Source of the DNA: Hydrogenophilales bacterium
Lineage (GTDB): Bacteria > Pseudomonadota > Gammaproteobacteria > Burkholderiales > Thiobacillaceae
Assembly: GCA_023258975.1 (NCBI GenBank)
Contig: JAHFRD010000004.1
Coordinates: 1-64,000 of the forward strand
DNA length: 64,000 nt
Direction: 5' to 3'
Below are positions 36,178 through 43,913 of this stretch, in pieces (positions within the stretch are counted from its first letter, which is position 1; the number at the start of each line of letters is the position of its first letter). Under the pieces are notes generated by a model. The model ran no database searches and was not told the origin of the DNA. It was given only the letters and a program-made list of their open reading frames with translations. The position numbers and the translations under genes were made by a program.

Positions 36178-36627
36178 ATGCCTGCCCGCTTCCCCCTGCA
36201 ATCCCTGCTGGAGCACGCCCGGCACCGCATGGAAGCGGCGGAGCGCCTGTTGCGCATCCTCAGGCGCAAGGAAGAGGCCGCACGCCAGCGGCGTGATGAA
36301 CTGCAAGGCTACAAACAGGATTACCAGCAACGCCTCACCGGAGAAGCCGGTTCGCGCGGCATGGAAATCCACCTGTTACGCGATTACCACGCGTTTCTCG
36401 GCAAGCTCGAAGTCGCCATCCGGCACCAGGAAAACGAAGTCGCCCAAGCGACCGCGCACTGGCAAAGCGCGCATGACAACTGGCTCGCCCTGCGCCAGAA
36501 GGTGAATGCCTACGAAGCCCTGGCCGACCGCCACCGTGCTCAGGAGTCGCGGCGCGAGGAAAGGCGCGACCAACGACTCACCGACGAACAGGCCGCGCGT
36601 CGGCATGTGCCGAAGGCCGCGCTCTAA
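36178..36627 (+). CDS. fliJ: FliJ-family flagellar export chaperone
   Basis: A 149-residue, almost entirely coiled-coil protein with the FliJ pattern: N-terminal FPLQSLLEHARHRMEAAERL, central YKQDYQQRL, LLRDYHAFLGKLEVAIRHQE and a basic C-terminus (RREERRDQRL). FliJ links the FliI ATPase to the export gate in the flagellar secretion system. It lies 6 bases after the Trm112-like gene, with no other flagellar gene in the window, so it is a displaced copy or an alternative coiled-coil partner. Confidence 0.88.
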   Translation: MPARFPLQSLLEHARHRMEAAERLLRILRRKEEAARQRRDELQGYKQDYQQRLTGEAGSRGMEIHLLRDYHAFLGKLEVAIRHQENEVAQATAHWQSAHDNWLALRQKVNAYEALADRHRAQESRREERRDQRLTDEQAARRHVPKAAL

Positions 36628-36657
36628 GGCGCGGCGGCGGATTCGAGGGAATCAAGT

Positions 36658-36686
36658 TTGACCTGATTACTCGGGTATTGCATACT
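36658..36686 (+). promoter_or_regulatory. sigma-70 promoter for cysE
   Basis: TTGACC (36658-36663) and CATACT (36681-36686) with exactly 17 bp between. The start of transcription would be ~23 bases before the cysE ATG. Confidence 0.65.
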
Positions 36687-36715
36687 TTCAAGACTTTTTC
36701 GTCCTGAATCACTCC

Positions 36716-37477
36716 ATGTTCAACCACCTGCGAGAAGACATCAGCGTCGTGTTCGACCGGGATCCGGCGGCGCGCACCTTTTTCGAGGTGCTCACCACTT
36801 ACCCCGGTCTGCACGCGATTCTCTGGCACCGCCTGTCGCATGGATTGTGGAATGCCGGGTTCAAGTGGCTGGCGCGTTTTTCCAGCCATCTCGCGCGCTG
36901 GTTCACCGGCATCGAGATTCATCCGGGCGCCCGCATCGGCCGGCGCGTGTTCATCGACCACGGCATGGGCGTGGTGGTGGGCGAGACCGCCGTCGTCGGC
37001 GACGACTGCACGCTGTATCACGGGGTCACCCTGGGCGGCACTTCGTGGAACAAGGGCAAGCGCCATCCCACCCTGGAGGCCGGGGTGATCGTTGGCGCGG
37101 GCGCCAAGATTCTCGGCCCGATCACCCTGGCGGCGGGCGCCAAGGTCGGCTCGAACGCGGTGGTGGTGAAGGATGTGCCGGCGGGCGCCACGGCCATCGG
37201 CATTCCGGCGCGCATTCTCGATGCCGAACAGGACAAGCTGCGCGAGGAGGCCGCCAAGAAATTGGGCTTCTCCGCCTATGCGGTGTCCAGCGACATGAAC
37301 GATCCGGTGGTGAAAGCCATCCACGGCCTGGTGGATCACTCGGCCATGACCGATCAGCGCATCGAATGGATCGTCGCCGAATTGAAGCGTCTGGGTGGTG
37401 ATGCCGAGGAAGACAAGATCGGCGGCAAGCCGGACGATCATTTCGATCCCGCTTACCTGAACAAAATTGTTGACTGA
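36716..37477 (+). CDS. cysE: serine O-acetyltransferase
   Basis: CysE makes O-acetylserine from serine and acetyl-CoA for cysteine synthesis. 253 residues: an N-terminal helical domain ([20 protein letters not shown]) and a left-handed beta-helix of hexapeptide repeats ([32 protein letters not shown]) with the catalytic His residues. It stands directly before iscR, supplying cysteine for IscS; it keeps its own promoter and iscR has another. Confidence 0.96.
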   Translation: MFNHLREDISVVFDRDPAARTFFEVLTTYPGLHAILWHRLSHGLWNAGFKWLARFSSHLARWFTGIEIHPGARIGRRVFIDHGMGVVVGETAVVGDDCTLYHGVTLGGTSWNKGKRHPTLEAGVIVGAGAKILGPITLAAGAKVGSNAVVVKDVPAGATAIGIPARILDAEQDKLREEAAKKLGFSAYAVSSDMNDPVVKAIHGLVDHSAMTDQRIEWIVAELKRLGGDAEEDKIGGKPDDHFDPAYLNKIVD

Positions 37478-37488
37478 TGCCCTCTGTA

Positions 37489-37521
37489 ATAGTTGACTAA
37501 AATAATCGGGATTAGTACAGT
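37489..37521 (+). promoter_or_regulatory. iscR promoter overlapped by a type 1 IscR box
   Basis: TTGACT (37493-37498), 17-bp spacer, TACAGT (37516-37521). The 25 bases 37489-37513 fit the E. coli type 1 IscR consensus at 22 of 25 positions, including GACT...(A/T)3...A-TC. The box covers the -35, so [2Fe-2S]-IscR should repress the operon when clusters are plentiful. Confidence 0.82.
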
Positions 37522-37566
37522 GTCGGTATCTTCCACCGTATCTTCAACCAAACATCGAGGTTCACC

Positions 37567-38052
37567 ATGCGCTTGACCACCAAAGGACGTTTCGCGGTAA
37601 CCGCGATGATCGATCTGGGCCTGCGCCATCAGCGCGGCCCCACCACCCTGGCCGGGATCAGCGAGCGGCAGCGTATCTCCCTGTCTTACCTGGAGCAGTT
37701 GTTCGGCCGCCTGCGTCGCCAGGGTATCGTCGACAGCGTGCGTGGCCCCGGGGGCGGTTACACCCTGGCCAAGGCGCTGGATGAAATCTCGGTGGCGGCC
37801 ATCATCCGCGCCGTGGACGAGCCGATCGACGCGACCCAGTGTGGCGGCCTCGGCAATTGCCACGATGATCGCGAGTGCATGACCCATGATCTGTGGACGA
37901 GCCTGAACACGCGCATCTACGATTACCTGGAATCGGTCACGCTGGGTGAACTGGTCACCAGGCAACTGGAAAAACAGGCGCGGGAAGAAGAATCCCCGCG
38001 CAAGGAAACGCGCCGCGTCATCGGCTCGGCGGAAATCAAGGCCGCATACTGA
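37567..38052 (+). CDS. iscR: Fe-S cluster-sensing transcriptional regulator IscR
   Basis: Rrf2-family repressor of the isc operon. 161 residues: a winged helix (MRLTTKGRFAVTAMIDL, SLSYLEQLFGRLRRQGIV, GPGGGYTL) and the [2Fe-2S] ligands Cys92, Cys98, Cys104 and His107, at the same residue numbers as in E. coli. GAGG lies 6 bases before the ATG. An IscR box overlaps its own promoter. Confidence 0.97.
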   Translation: MRLTTKGRFAVTAMIDLGLRHQRGPTTLAGISERQRISLSYLEQLFGRLRRQGIVDSVRGPGGGYTLAKALDEISVAAIIRAVDEPIDATQCGGLGNCHDDRECMTHDLWTSLNTRIYDYLESVTLGELVTRQLEKQAREEESPRKETRRVIGSAEIKAAY

Positions 38053-38078
38053 ATCGCGGCTGACGGAGCAAGATAGCT

Positions 38079-39290
38079 ATGGTCAAAACCCCCATTTACC
38101 TCGACTACTCGGCGACCACCCCGGTGGATCCGCGCGTGGCCGCGAAAATGATTCCCTACCTCACCGAGATGTTCGGCAACCCCGCCTCGCGTTCCCATGT
38201 GTTCGGCTGGGATGCCGACACGGCGGTGGAAGAGGCGCGCGGCCATGTCGCCGCGCTGGTGAACGCCGATCCCAGGGAAATCGTCTGGACTTCCGGCGCC
38301 ACCGAATCCAACAACCTCGCCATCAAGGGCGCGGCGCACTTCTACCACGGCAAGGGCAAACACCTGATCACGGTGAAGACCGAGCACAAGGCGGTGCTGG
38401 ATACCTGCCGCGAACTGGAGCGCGAGGGCTACGAAGTCACCTATCTGGGTGTGAAGCCCGACGGCCTGATCGACCTGGAAGAACTCAAGGCCGCGATGCG
38501 GCCCGATACCGTCCTGGTTTCCGTGATGTTCGTGAACAACGAGATCGGCGTGATCCAGGACATCCCGGCCATCGGCGAGTTGTGCCGCTCGAAAGGCGTG
38601 ATCTTCCATGTCGACGCCGCGCAGGCGGCCGGCAAGGTGGAAATCGACCTGGGCAAGCTCAAGGTCGATCTGATGTCCTTCTCCGCGCACAAGACCTACG
38701 GCCCCAAGGGCATCGGCGCCCTGTATGTGCGCAGGAAACCGCGTGTGCGCCTGGAAGCGCAGATGCACGGCGGCGGCCACGAGCGCGGCATGCGTTCCGG
38801 CACCCTGCCCACCCACCAGATCGTCGGCATGGGCGAAGCCTTTCGCCTCGCCAAGCTGGAAATGGGCACCGAGACCGAGCGCATCCGCTCCTTGCGTGAC
38901 AAACTCTGGCGCGGCTTCCAGGACATGGAAGAAGTCCACCTGAACGGCGATTTCGAACGCCGCATCGCCGGCAACCTCAACGTCAGTTTCAATTTCGTCG
39001 AGGGCGAAAGCCTGATCATGGCGATCAAGGATCTGGCCGTATCCAGCGGTTCCGCCTGCACCTCCGCCAGCCTGGAGCCGTCCTACGTGCTCAAGGCGCT
39101 GGGGCGCAACGACGAACTCGCGCACAGTTCCATCCGCTTCACCATCGGCCGCTTCACCACCGAGGAGGAGATCGACTACACCATCAAGCTCCTGCACGAA
39201 AAGATCGGCAAGCTGCGCGACATGTCGCCGCTGTGGGAGATGTACAAGGATGGCGTCGATCTCGACACCGTGCAGTGGGCGGCACATTGA
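38079..39290 (+). CDS. iscS: cysteine desulfurase IscS
   Basis: PLP enzyme that takes sulfur from cysteine for Fe-S clusters and tRNA thiolation. 403 residues. The PLP lysine is Lys205 ([11 protein letters not shown]) and the persulfide Cys is Cys327 ([16 protein letters not shown]). The N-terminus is [16 protein letters not shown]. It follows iscR by 26 bases. Confidence 0.98.
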   Translation: MVKTPIYLDYSATTPVDPRVAAKMIPYLTEMFGNPASRSHVFGWDADTAVEEARGHVAALVNADPREIVWTSGATESNNLAIKGAAHFYHGKGKHLITVKTEHKAVLDTCRELEREGYEVTYLGVKPDGLIDLEELKAAMRPDTVLVSVMFVNNEIGVIQDIPAIGELCRSKGVIFHVDAAQAAGKVEIDLGKLKVDLMSFSAHKTYGPKGIGALYVRRKPRVRLEAQMHGGGHERGMRSGTLPTHQIVGMGEAFRLAKLEMGTETERIRSLRDKLWRGFQDMEEVHLNGDFERRIAGNLNVSFNFVEGESLIMAIKDLAVSSGSACTSASLEPSYVLKALGRNDELAHSSIRFTIGRFTTEEEIDYTIKLLHEKIGKLRDMSPLWEMYKDGVDLDTVQWAAH

Positions 39291-39310
39291 TTACCGGCTA
39301 GGAGAATACG

Positions 39311-39742
39311 ATGTCATACAGCACACAGGTTCTGGACCACTATGAAAACCCGCGCAACGTCGGGGGTTTCGACAAGAACGATGGCGGCGTCGGTACCGGC
39401 ATGGTCGGCGCGCCCGCCTGCGGCGACGTGATGAAATTGCAGATCAAGGTGAACGAGCAGGGCGTCATCGAAGACGCCAAATTCAAGACCTATGGTTGCG
39501 GCTCGGCCATCGCCTCCTCGTCCCTGGTGACCGAATGGGTCAAGGGCAAGACCCTGGACGAGGCGATGAACCTCAAGAACACGCAGATCGCCGAGGAACT
39601 GGCGCTGCCCCCGGTGAAGATCCACTGCTCCATCCTGGCGGAAGACGCCATCAAGGCGGCGGTGGCCGACTACAAACAGAAGCACGGCAACAAGGCGGGC
39701 AGCACGGAATACACCGCCTGCAATCCGCCGGTTGCCGCTTAA
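39311..39742 (+). CDS. iscU: Fe-S cluster scaffold IscU
   Basis: Scaffold on which [2Fe-2S] clusters are built. 143 residues with the three cluster cysteines in GAPACGDVM, YGCGSAIASS and VKIHCSILAEDAI, and the LPPVK site bound by HscA. AGGAGA precedes the ATG by 4 bases. The C-terminus is slightly longer than in E. coli (STEYTACNPPVAA). Confidence 0.98.
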   Translation: MSYSTQVLDHYENPRNVGGFDKNDGGVGTGMVGAPACGDVMKLQIKVNEQGVIEDAKFKTYGCGSAIASSSLVTEWVKGKTLDEAMNLKNTQIAEELALPPVKIHCSILAEDAIKAAVADYKQKHGNKAGSTEYTACNPPVAA

Positions 39743-39754
39743 GAGGGTTTTGTC

Positions 39755-40078
39755 ATGGCTGTCACTCTGTCCGAACGCGCCGCCACCCACATCAAGAACT
39801 TCCTGGCCAAACGGGGATCGGGGCTGGGCCTCAAACTCGGTGTGCGCACCTCCGGCTGTTCCGGCATGGCCTACAAGCTGGAATTCGTCGATGTCGAAGA
39901 CCCGGAAGACGCCAAGCTGGAGTGCCACGGCGTCACCGTCTACATCGACCCGAAGAGCCTGGCCTACCTGGACGGCACGGAACTCGATTACACGCGCGAA
40001 GGCCTCAATGAAGGCTTCAAGTTCAACAACCCCAACGTCAAGTCGCAGTGCGGTTGCGGCGAGTCGTTCAACGTGTAG
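39755..40078 (+). CDS. iscA: A-type Fe-S carrier IscA
   Basis: 107-residue A-type carrier that delivers clusters to targets. It has the three conserved cysteines in [13 protein letters not shown] and [15 protein letters not shown] lies 8 bases before the ATG; 12 bases separate it from iscU. Confidence 0.97.
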   Translation: MAVTLSERAATHIKNFLAKRGSGLGLKLGVRTSGCSGMAYKLEFVDVEDPEDAKLECHGVTVYIDPKSLAYLDGTELDYTREGLNEGFKFNNPNVKSQCGCGESFNV

Positions 40079-40094
40079 CGCCGGCGTTGGTTCT

Positions 40095-40622
40095 GTGCTC
40101 GACTTCTCCCGCAACCACTTTGAACTGTTCGGTCTGCCCGCTTCCTACACGTTGGATTCAGAGCGCCTGGATCGGGCTTATCGCAATCTCCAGGCGGAGA
40201 TTCATCCGGACAAGTTCGCGCATGCGGGAGAGGCCGAACAGCGTTTGGCGATGCAATGGGCGACCCGGGTGAACGAGGCTTACCAGACATTACGCCGCCC
40301 GTTCGAACGCGCCGACTATCTTCTGCAATTGCGGGGCATCCACGCGATGGACGCCAAAAACACCTCGATGCCGATGGATTTTCTGGTGCAACAGATGGAA
40401 TGGCGCGAGCAGCTGGAAGACGCGAAAACCACGCGGGATGTGGCGGTGCTGGAACGCCTGGAGAAGAACCTGCGCGGCGAGGCCCGCGATTATCAGGCGC
40501 GCCTCGCCGAGGAGATCGACCTGCGACGGAATGACTCTCTGGCCGCCGAAACCCTGCGCAAACTGCGCTTCACCGACAAATTGCTGGCCGAAGTCGGCGC
40601 GGCTTACGAGGATATGGAGTGA
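40095..40622 (+). CDS. hscB: Fe-S assembly co-chaperone HscB
   Basis: J-domain co-chaperone that brings IscU to HscA. 175 residues: J domain with HPDKF (HFELFGLPASYTLDSERL..., AEIHPDKFAHAGE) and a C-terminal helical IscU-binding bundle. I chose GTG at 40095, giving a family-like N-terminus; the Shine-Dalgarno is weak, and no closer ATG exists. It lies 16 bases after iscA. Confidence 0.94.
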   Translation: MLDFSRNHFELFGLPASYTLDSERLDRAYRNLQAEIHPDKFAHAGEAEQRLAMQWATRVNEAYQTLRRPFERADYLLQLRGIHAMDAKNTSMPMDFLVQQMEWREQLEDAKTTRDVAVLERLEKNLRGEARDYQARLAEEIDLRRNDSLAAETLRKLRFTDKLLAEVGAAYEDME

Positions 40623-40771
40623 GGAGTCAGCGACGCAGGCCGGGCCGCATCTGTTCGCCGCCTGATTTTCCAACTTCCCGCTGAAGCCGATTTTTTGAGA
40701 TATGAGCGTCAGGCGGCAAGAAGACGCAGCCTGACCCACGCCCAACGCCTCACCCATAAAGCTTCCCAATC

Positions 40772-42652
40772 ATGGCTCTCCTGCAAATCTCCGAACCCGG
40801 ACAGTCCACCGCGCCGCACCAGCATCGGCTGGCGGTCGGCATCGACCTGGGCACCACCAATTCCCTGGTCGCCACGGTGCGCAACGGCGTCTCCGTGGTG
40901 CTCAACGACGCCCACGGCCACGGCCTGCTGCCTTCGGTGGTGCGTTATCTGAAGGAGGGTTCCACCAGCGTCGGCCATGCCGCCCAGGCGCAGGCATCGG
41001 AAGACCCGCACAACACCATCCTCTCCGCCAAGCGTTTCATGGGGCGCGGCATCAAGGACATTCCGGATCTGTCCACACTGCCCTACAAGTTCGTCGACGA
41101 GCCCGGCATGGTGCGGATCAGGACGGTTGCCGGGGTGAAAAGCCCGGTCGAGATTTCCTCCGAAATTCTCAAGGTATTGAAGGCGCGCGCCGAGGCCAGC
41201 CTGGGTGGCGAACTGGTGGGCGCGGTCATCACCGTGCCGGCCTATTTCGATGACGCGCAACGCCAGGCCACCAAGGACGCCGCGCGCCTGGCCGGCCTCA
41301 ACGTGCTGCGCCTGCTCAACGAACCCACCGCCGCCGCCATCGCCTACGGCCTGGATAACGCCGCCGAGGGCATCTACGCGGTGTACGACCTGGGCGGCGG
41401 CACCTTCGACATTTCCATCCTCAAGCTCACCCGCGGCGTGTTCGAAGTGCTCGCCACCAACGGTGATTCGGCGCTGGGCGGCGATGACTTCGACCGCCGC
41501 ATCTACTGCTGGGTGCTGGAACAGGCCAAGGTCCATACCCTCAGCGACCGCGACAAGACCCTGTTGATGGCGCGTGCCCGCGAGGCCAAGGAAACCCTCT
41601 CCGAACACGCCTCGGCGCGCATTACCGTGGTGCTTTCCACCGGCGAGGTGGTGGACCTCAGCCTCGCGGAGGATGCCTTCAACGAAATGACCGCCAGCCT
41701 GGTCAACAAGACCCTGCTGCCCATGCGCCGCGCCTTGCGCGACGCGGGGCTGACGGCGGAGGAGGTGAAGGGCGTGGTGATGGTCGGCGGCTCCACCCGC
41801 ATCCCGCGCATTCAGGCGGCGGTGGGCGAATTCTTCGGCGAGGGTGGCAAATGCACCCCGCTGACCAACCTCGACCCGGACAAGGTCGTATCGTTGGGCG
41901 CGGCGATCCAGGCCAACGTCCTGGCCGGCAACAAGGGCGGCGACGACTGGCTGCTGCTCGACGTGGTGCCGCTCTCCCTCGGCCTGGAAACGATGGGCGG
42001 CCTCACGGAAAAGATCATCCCGCGCAACGCCACCATTCCCACCGCGCGCGCCCAGGAGTTCACCACCTACAAGGACGGCCAGACCGCCATGAGCATCCAT
42101 GTGGTGCAGGGCGAACGCGAACTGGTCGCCGACTGCCGCTCGCTGGCGCGCTTCGAGTTGCGCGGCATTCCGCCGATGGTGGCGGGCGCGGCGCGCATCC
42201 GCGTCACCTTCCAGGTCGACGCCGACGGCCTGCTCTCGGTCAGCGCGCGCGAACTGGGTACCGGGGTCGAATCACATATCGCGGTGAAGCCCTCGTATGG
42301 CCTCGGCGACGACGAGGTCGCGCGCATGCTGCGGGACTCCTATGCCCACGCCCAGGACGACATGGCCGCGCGCAATCTGGCCGAAGCCAAGGTGGACGGC
42401 CGCCGCCTGGTCGATGCCAGCGAGGCCGCCCTCAAGGAAAACGGCGCCGCGCTGCTCGATGAGGCGGAGCGCGGCCAGGTAGAAAAACTGCTGGCCAGCC
42501 TGCGGCTTGCCCTCGACGGAGACGACCTGGTGGCCGTCAAACGCGCCACCGAGGCGCTCAATCAAGGCACGGTAGAATTCGCCGCGCGACGCATGGATCT
42601 GAGTGTGAAGAAAGCGCTCACAGGCCAGCGTCTGGATGCGCTGGAACTCTGA
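40772..42652 (+). CDS. hscA: Fe-S assembly chaperone HscA
   Basis: Hsp70-type chaperone dedicated to IscU. 626 residues: ATPase domain ([39 protein letters not shown]) and substrate domain binding the LPPVK of IscU. It starts 149 bases after hscB; the gap holds a GTCAGGC/GCCTGAC inverted repeat (40708-40735) but no gene that I can support. Confidence 0.97.
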   Translation: MALLQISEPGQSTAPHQHRLAVGIDLGTTNSLVATVRNGVSVVLNDAHGHGLLPSVVRYLKEGSTSVGHAAQAQASEDPHNTILSAKRFMGRGIKDIPDLSTLPYKFVDEPGMVRIRTVAGVKSPVEISSEILKVLKARAEASLGGELVGAVITVPAYFDDAQRQATKDAARLAGLNVLRLLNEPTAAAIAYGLDNAAEGIYAVYDLGGGTFDISILKLTRGVFEVLATNGDSALGGDDFDRRIYCWVLEQAKVHTLSDRDKTLLMARAREAKETLSEHASARITVVLSTGEVVDLSLAEDAFNEMTASLVNKTLLPMRRALRDAGLTAEEVKGVVMVGGSTRIPRIQAAVGEFFGEGGKCTPLTNLDPDKVVSLGAAIQANVLAGNKGGDDWLLLDVVPLSLGLETMGGLTEKIIPRNATIPTARAQEFTTYKDGQTAMSIHVVQGERELVADCRSLARFELRGIPPMVAGAARIRVTFQVDADGLLSVSARELGTGVESHIAVKPSYGLGDDEVARMLRDSYAHAQDDMAARNLAEAKVDGRRLVDASEAALKENGAALLDEAERGQVEKLLASLRLALDGDDLVAVKRATEALNQGTVEFAARRMDLSVKKALTGQRLDALEL

Positions 42653-42669
42653 CCACCAACGAGCTTGTC

Positions 42670-43008
42670 ATGCCCCAACTGATCGTTCTTCCCCACGTCG
42701 AACTCTGCCCGGATGGCGCCGTCATAGACGCCCCCAAGGGAGTTTCCCTCTGCGATACCTTGCTGGAAAACGGCATCGAGATCGAACACGCGTGCGAGAA
42801 ATCCTGCGCCTGCACCACCTGCCACGTCATCCTGCGCGAAGGCTTCGGCAGCCTGTCCGAAGCCACCGAACTGGAAGACGACCTGCTCGACAAGGCATGG
42901 GGCCTGGAACCCACGTCGCGACTGTCCTGCCAGGCGCTCATGGGCAAGGAAAACGTGGTGGTGGAAATTCCCAGGTACACCATCAACATGGTCAAGGAGG
43001 GGCATTGA
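42670..43008 (+). CDS. fdx: [2Fe-2S] ferredoxin of the Isc system
   Basis: 112-residue adrenodoxin-type ferredoxin that gives electrons to cluster assembly. The cluster cysteines are in HACEKSCACTTCHV and SRLSCQAL. It lies 17 bases after hscA. Confidence 0.97.
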   Translation: MPQLIVLPHVELCPDGAVIDAPKGVSLCDTLLENGIEIEHACEKSCACTTCHVILREGFGSLSEATELEDDLLDKAWGLEPTSRLSCQALMGKENVVVEIPRYTINMVKEGH

Positions 43009-43023
43009 AATGAGGGGATGCAA

Positions 43024-43218
43024 ATGAAATGGATCGACACCCTGGATATCGCCATCGCCCTGGCCGAACATCATCCGGACGTGGACCCGCGCTACGTGCG
43101 CTTCACCGACCTGCACCGCTGGGTGATGGAACTGGAAGACTTCTCCGACGACCCCAACCACTCCGGCGAGAAAATTCTGGAAGCCATCCAGGCGGCCTGG
43201 ATCGAGGAAGTGGATTGA
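43024..43218 (+). CDS. iscX: IscX (YfhJ) Fe-S assembly protein
   Basis: A 64-residue acidic protein beginning MKWIDTLDIAIALAEHHPDV, the IscX pattern that binds IscS and iron. GAGGGG lies 6 bases before this ATG; an ATG six bases upstream has no room for a ribosome site. It ends the isc cluster proper. Confidence 0.95.
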   Translation: MKWIDTLDIAIALAEHHPDVDPRYVRFTDLHRWVMELEDFSDDPNHSGEKILEAIQAAWIEEVD

Positions 43219-43844
43219 ACCAGGAAACCGCGCTTGACCGCTCCCTGGCCCTCGTAAGGCCGCGTGGGCGCTGGCGTGAGCGCCTTCGTGCAACCGCCAT
43301 TCCCAGGTTGAAGGCCCTGCTGGCCGTTCTGGCGCTCGCGCTGCCGCCTCTGGCCGCGTGGGCCGAGGGCCTCGGTTTCAAGGGCGTCGATCTCGGTTCC
43401 CCGCTTGCCCGTGTCGCCAGCGATCCGCGTTATGCCTGCCGCGCGGTCAACACGCCGATCGGCGACACCATTTGCAGCCTGCGCCCGAGCGAAGCGGAAA
43501 CCATCGCCGGTGCGCCCGTCGCCACGCTGTTCTACTTCTACGATGCCAGCAGTCTGACCGGCATCCAGATCACCGTCGCGGAAACGGATTGCCAGCGTGT
43601 GGTCGACGCGCTCGGCGCCAAGTATGGCGCCGCCCGGATGCGCAGTGAGAAGGTGAAGAACTTCAACGGCGCCGCCTTCGAGAACCGTACCTGGGACTGG
43701 CAACACCCTGAAGGCAGCCTGCAAGTGAAACGCTACGCCGGCCGTCTGGATAAATCGGTCATCCGCTACACCGACGACCACGCCGCCCAGCGCGTACAAC
43801 AACGTCGCGCCGCCGCCGCCAAAGACCCGCGCAAGGATCTGTAG
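43215..43844 (+). CDS. putative exported protein downstream of iscX
   Basis: A 209-residue protein of unknown family. A hydrophobic stretch at ~32-50 (LKALLAVLALALPPLAAWA, cut near AEG) looks like a signal peptide after a long Arg-rich lead. The mature part has three Cys (YACRAV, TICSLR, TDCQRV), suggesting disulfides. I prefer TTG at 43215, which overlaps the iscX stop and has GAGG 7 bases upstream; a TTG at 43308 would give a classical short signal peptide but has no ribosome site. The stop TAG is formed by the end of a REP-like palindrome. Confidence 0.7.
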   Translation: MNQETALDRSLALVRPRGRWRERLRATAIPRLKALLAVLALALPPLAAWAEGLGFKGVDLGSPLARVASDPRYACRAVNTPIGDTICSLRPSEAETIAGAPVATLFYFYDASSLTGIQITVAETDCQRVVDALGAKYGAARMRSEKVKNFNGAAFENRTWDWQHPEGSLQVKRYAGRLDKSVIRYTDDHAAQRVQQRRAAAAKDPRKDL

Positions 43845-43913
43845 GAGCGCCGCTCGCGGCGCGATCATGGCGCCCACGAAGTGGCGTTCGGCCCGTGAGC
43901 GAACCCTCCTACA
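43840..43913. repeat. REP-like palindrome between convergent genes
   Basis: TGTAGGAG (43840-43847) is inverted as CTCCTACA (43906-43913), with internal GC-rich palindromes (GCGCCGC...). The outer GTAG/CTAC supply the stop codons of the exported protein on the left and of the V-type ATPase gene on the right. Confidence 0.7.

Noticed and set aside
36172-36715. kdsB expected after the Trm112-like gene
   Set aside because: No KdsB motif is present in any frame; the region encodes the FliJ-like protein and the cysE promoter.
43309-43366. Start of the protein after iscX at the inner TTG (43308)
   Set aside because: It would give a neat signal peptide, but there is no Shine-Dalgarno; the TTG overlapping the iscX stop has one. 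Kept as an alternative only.
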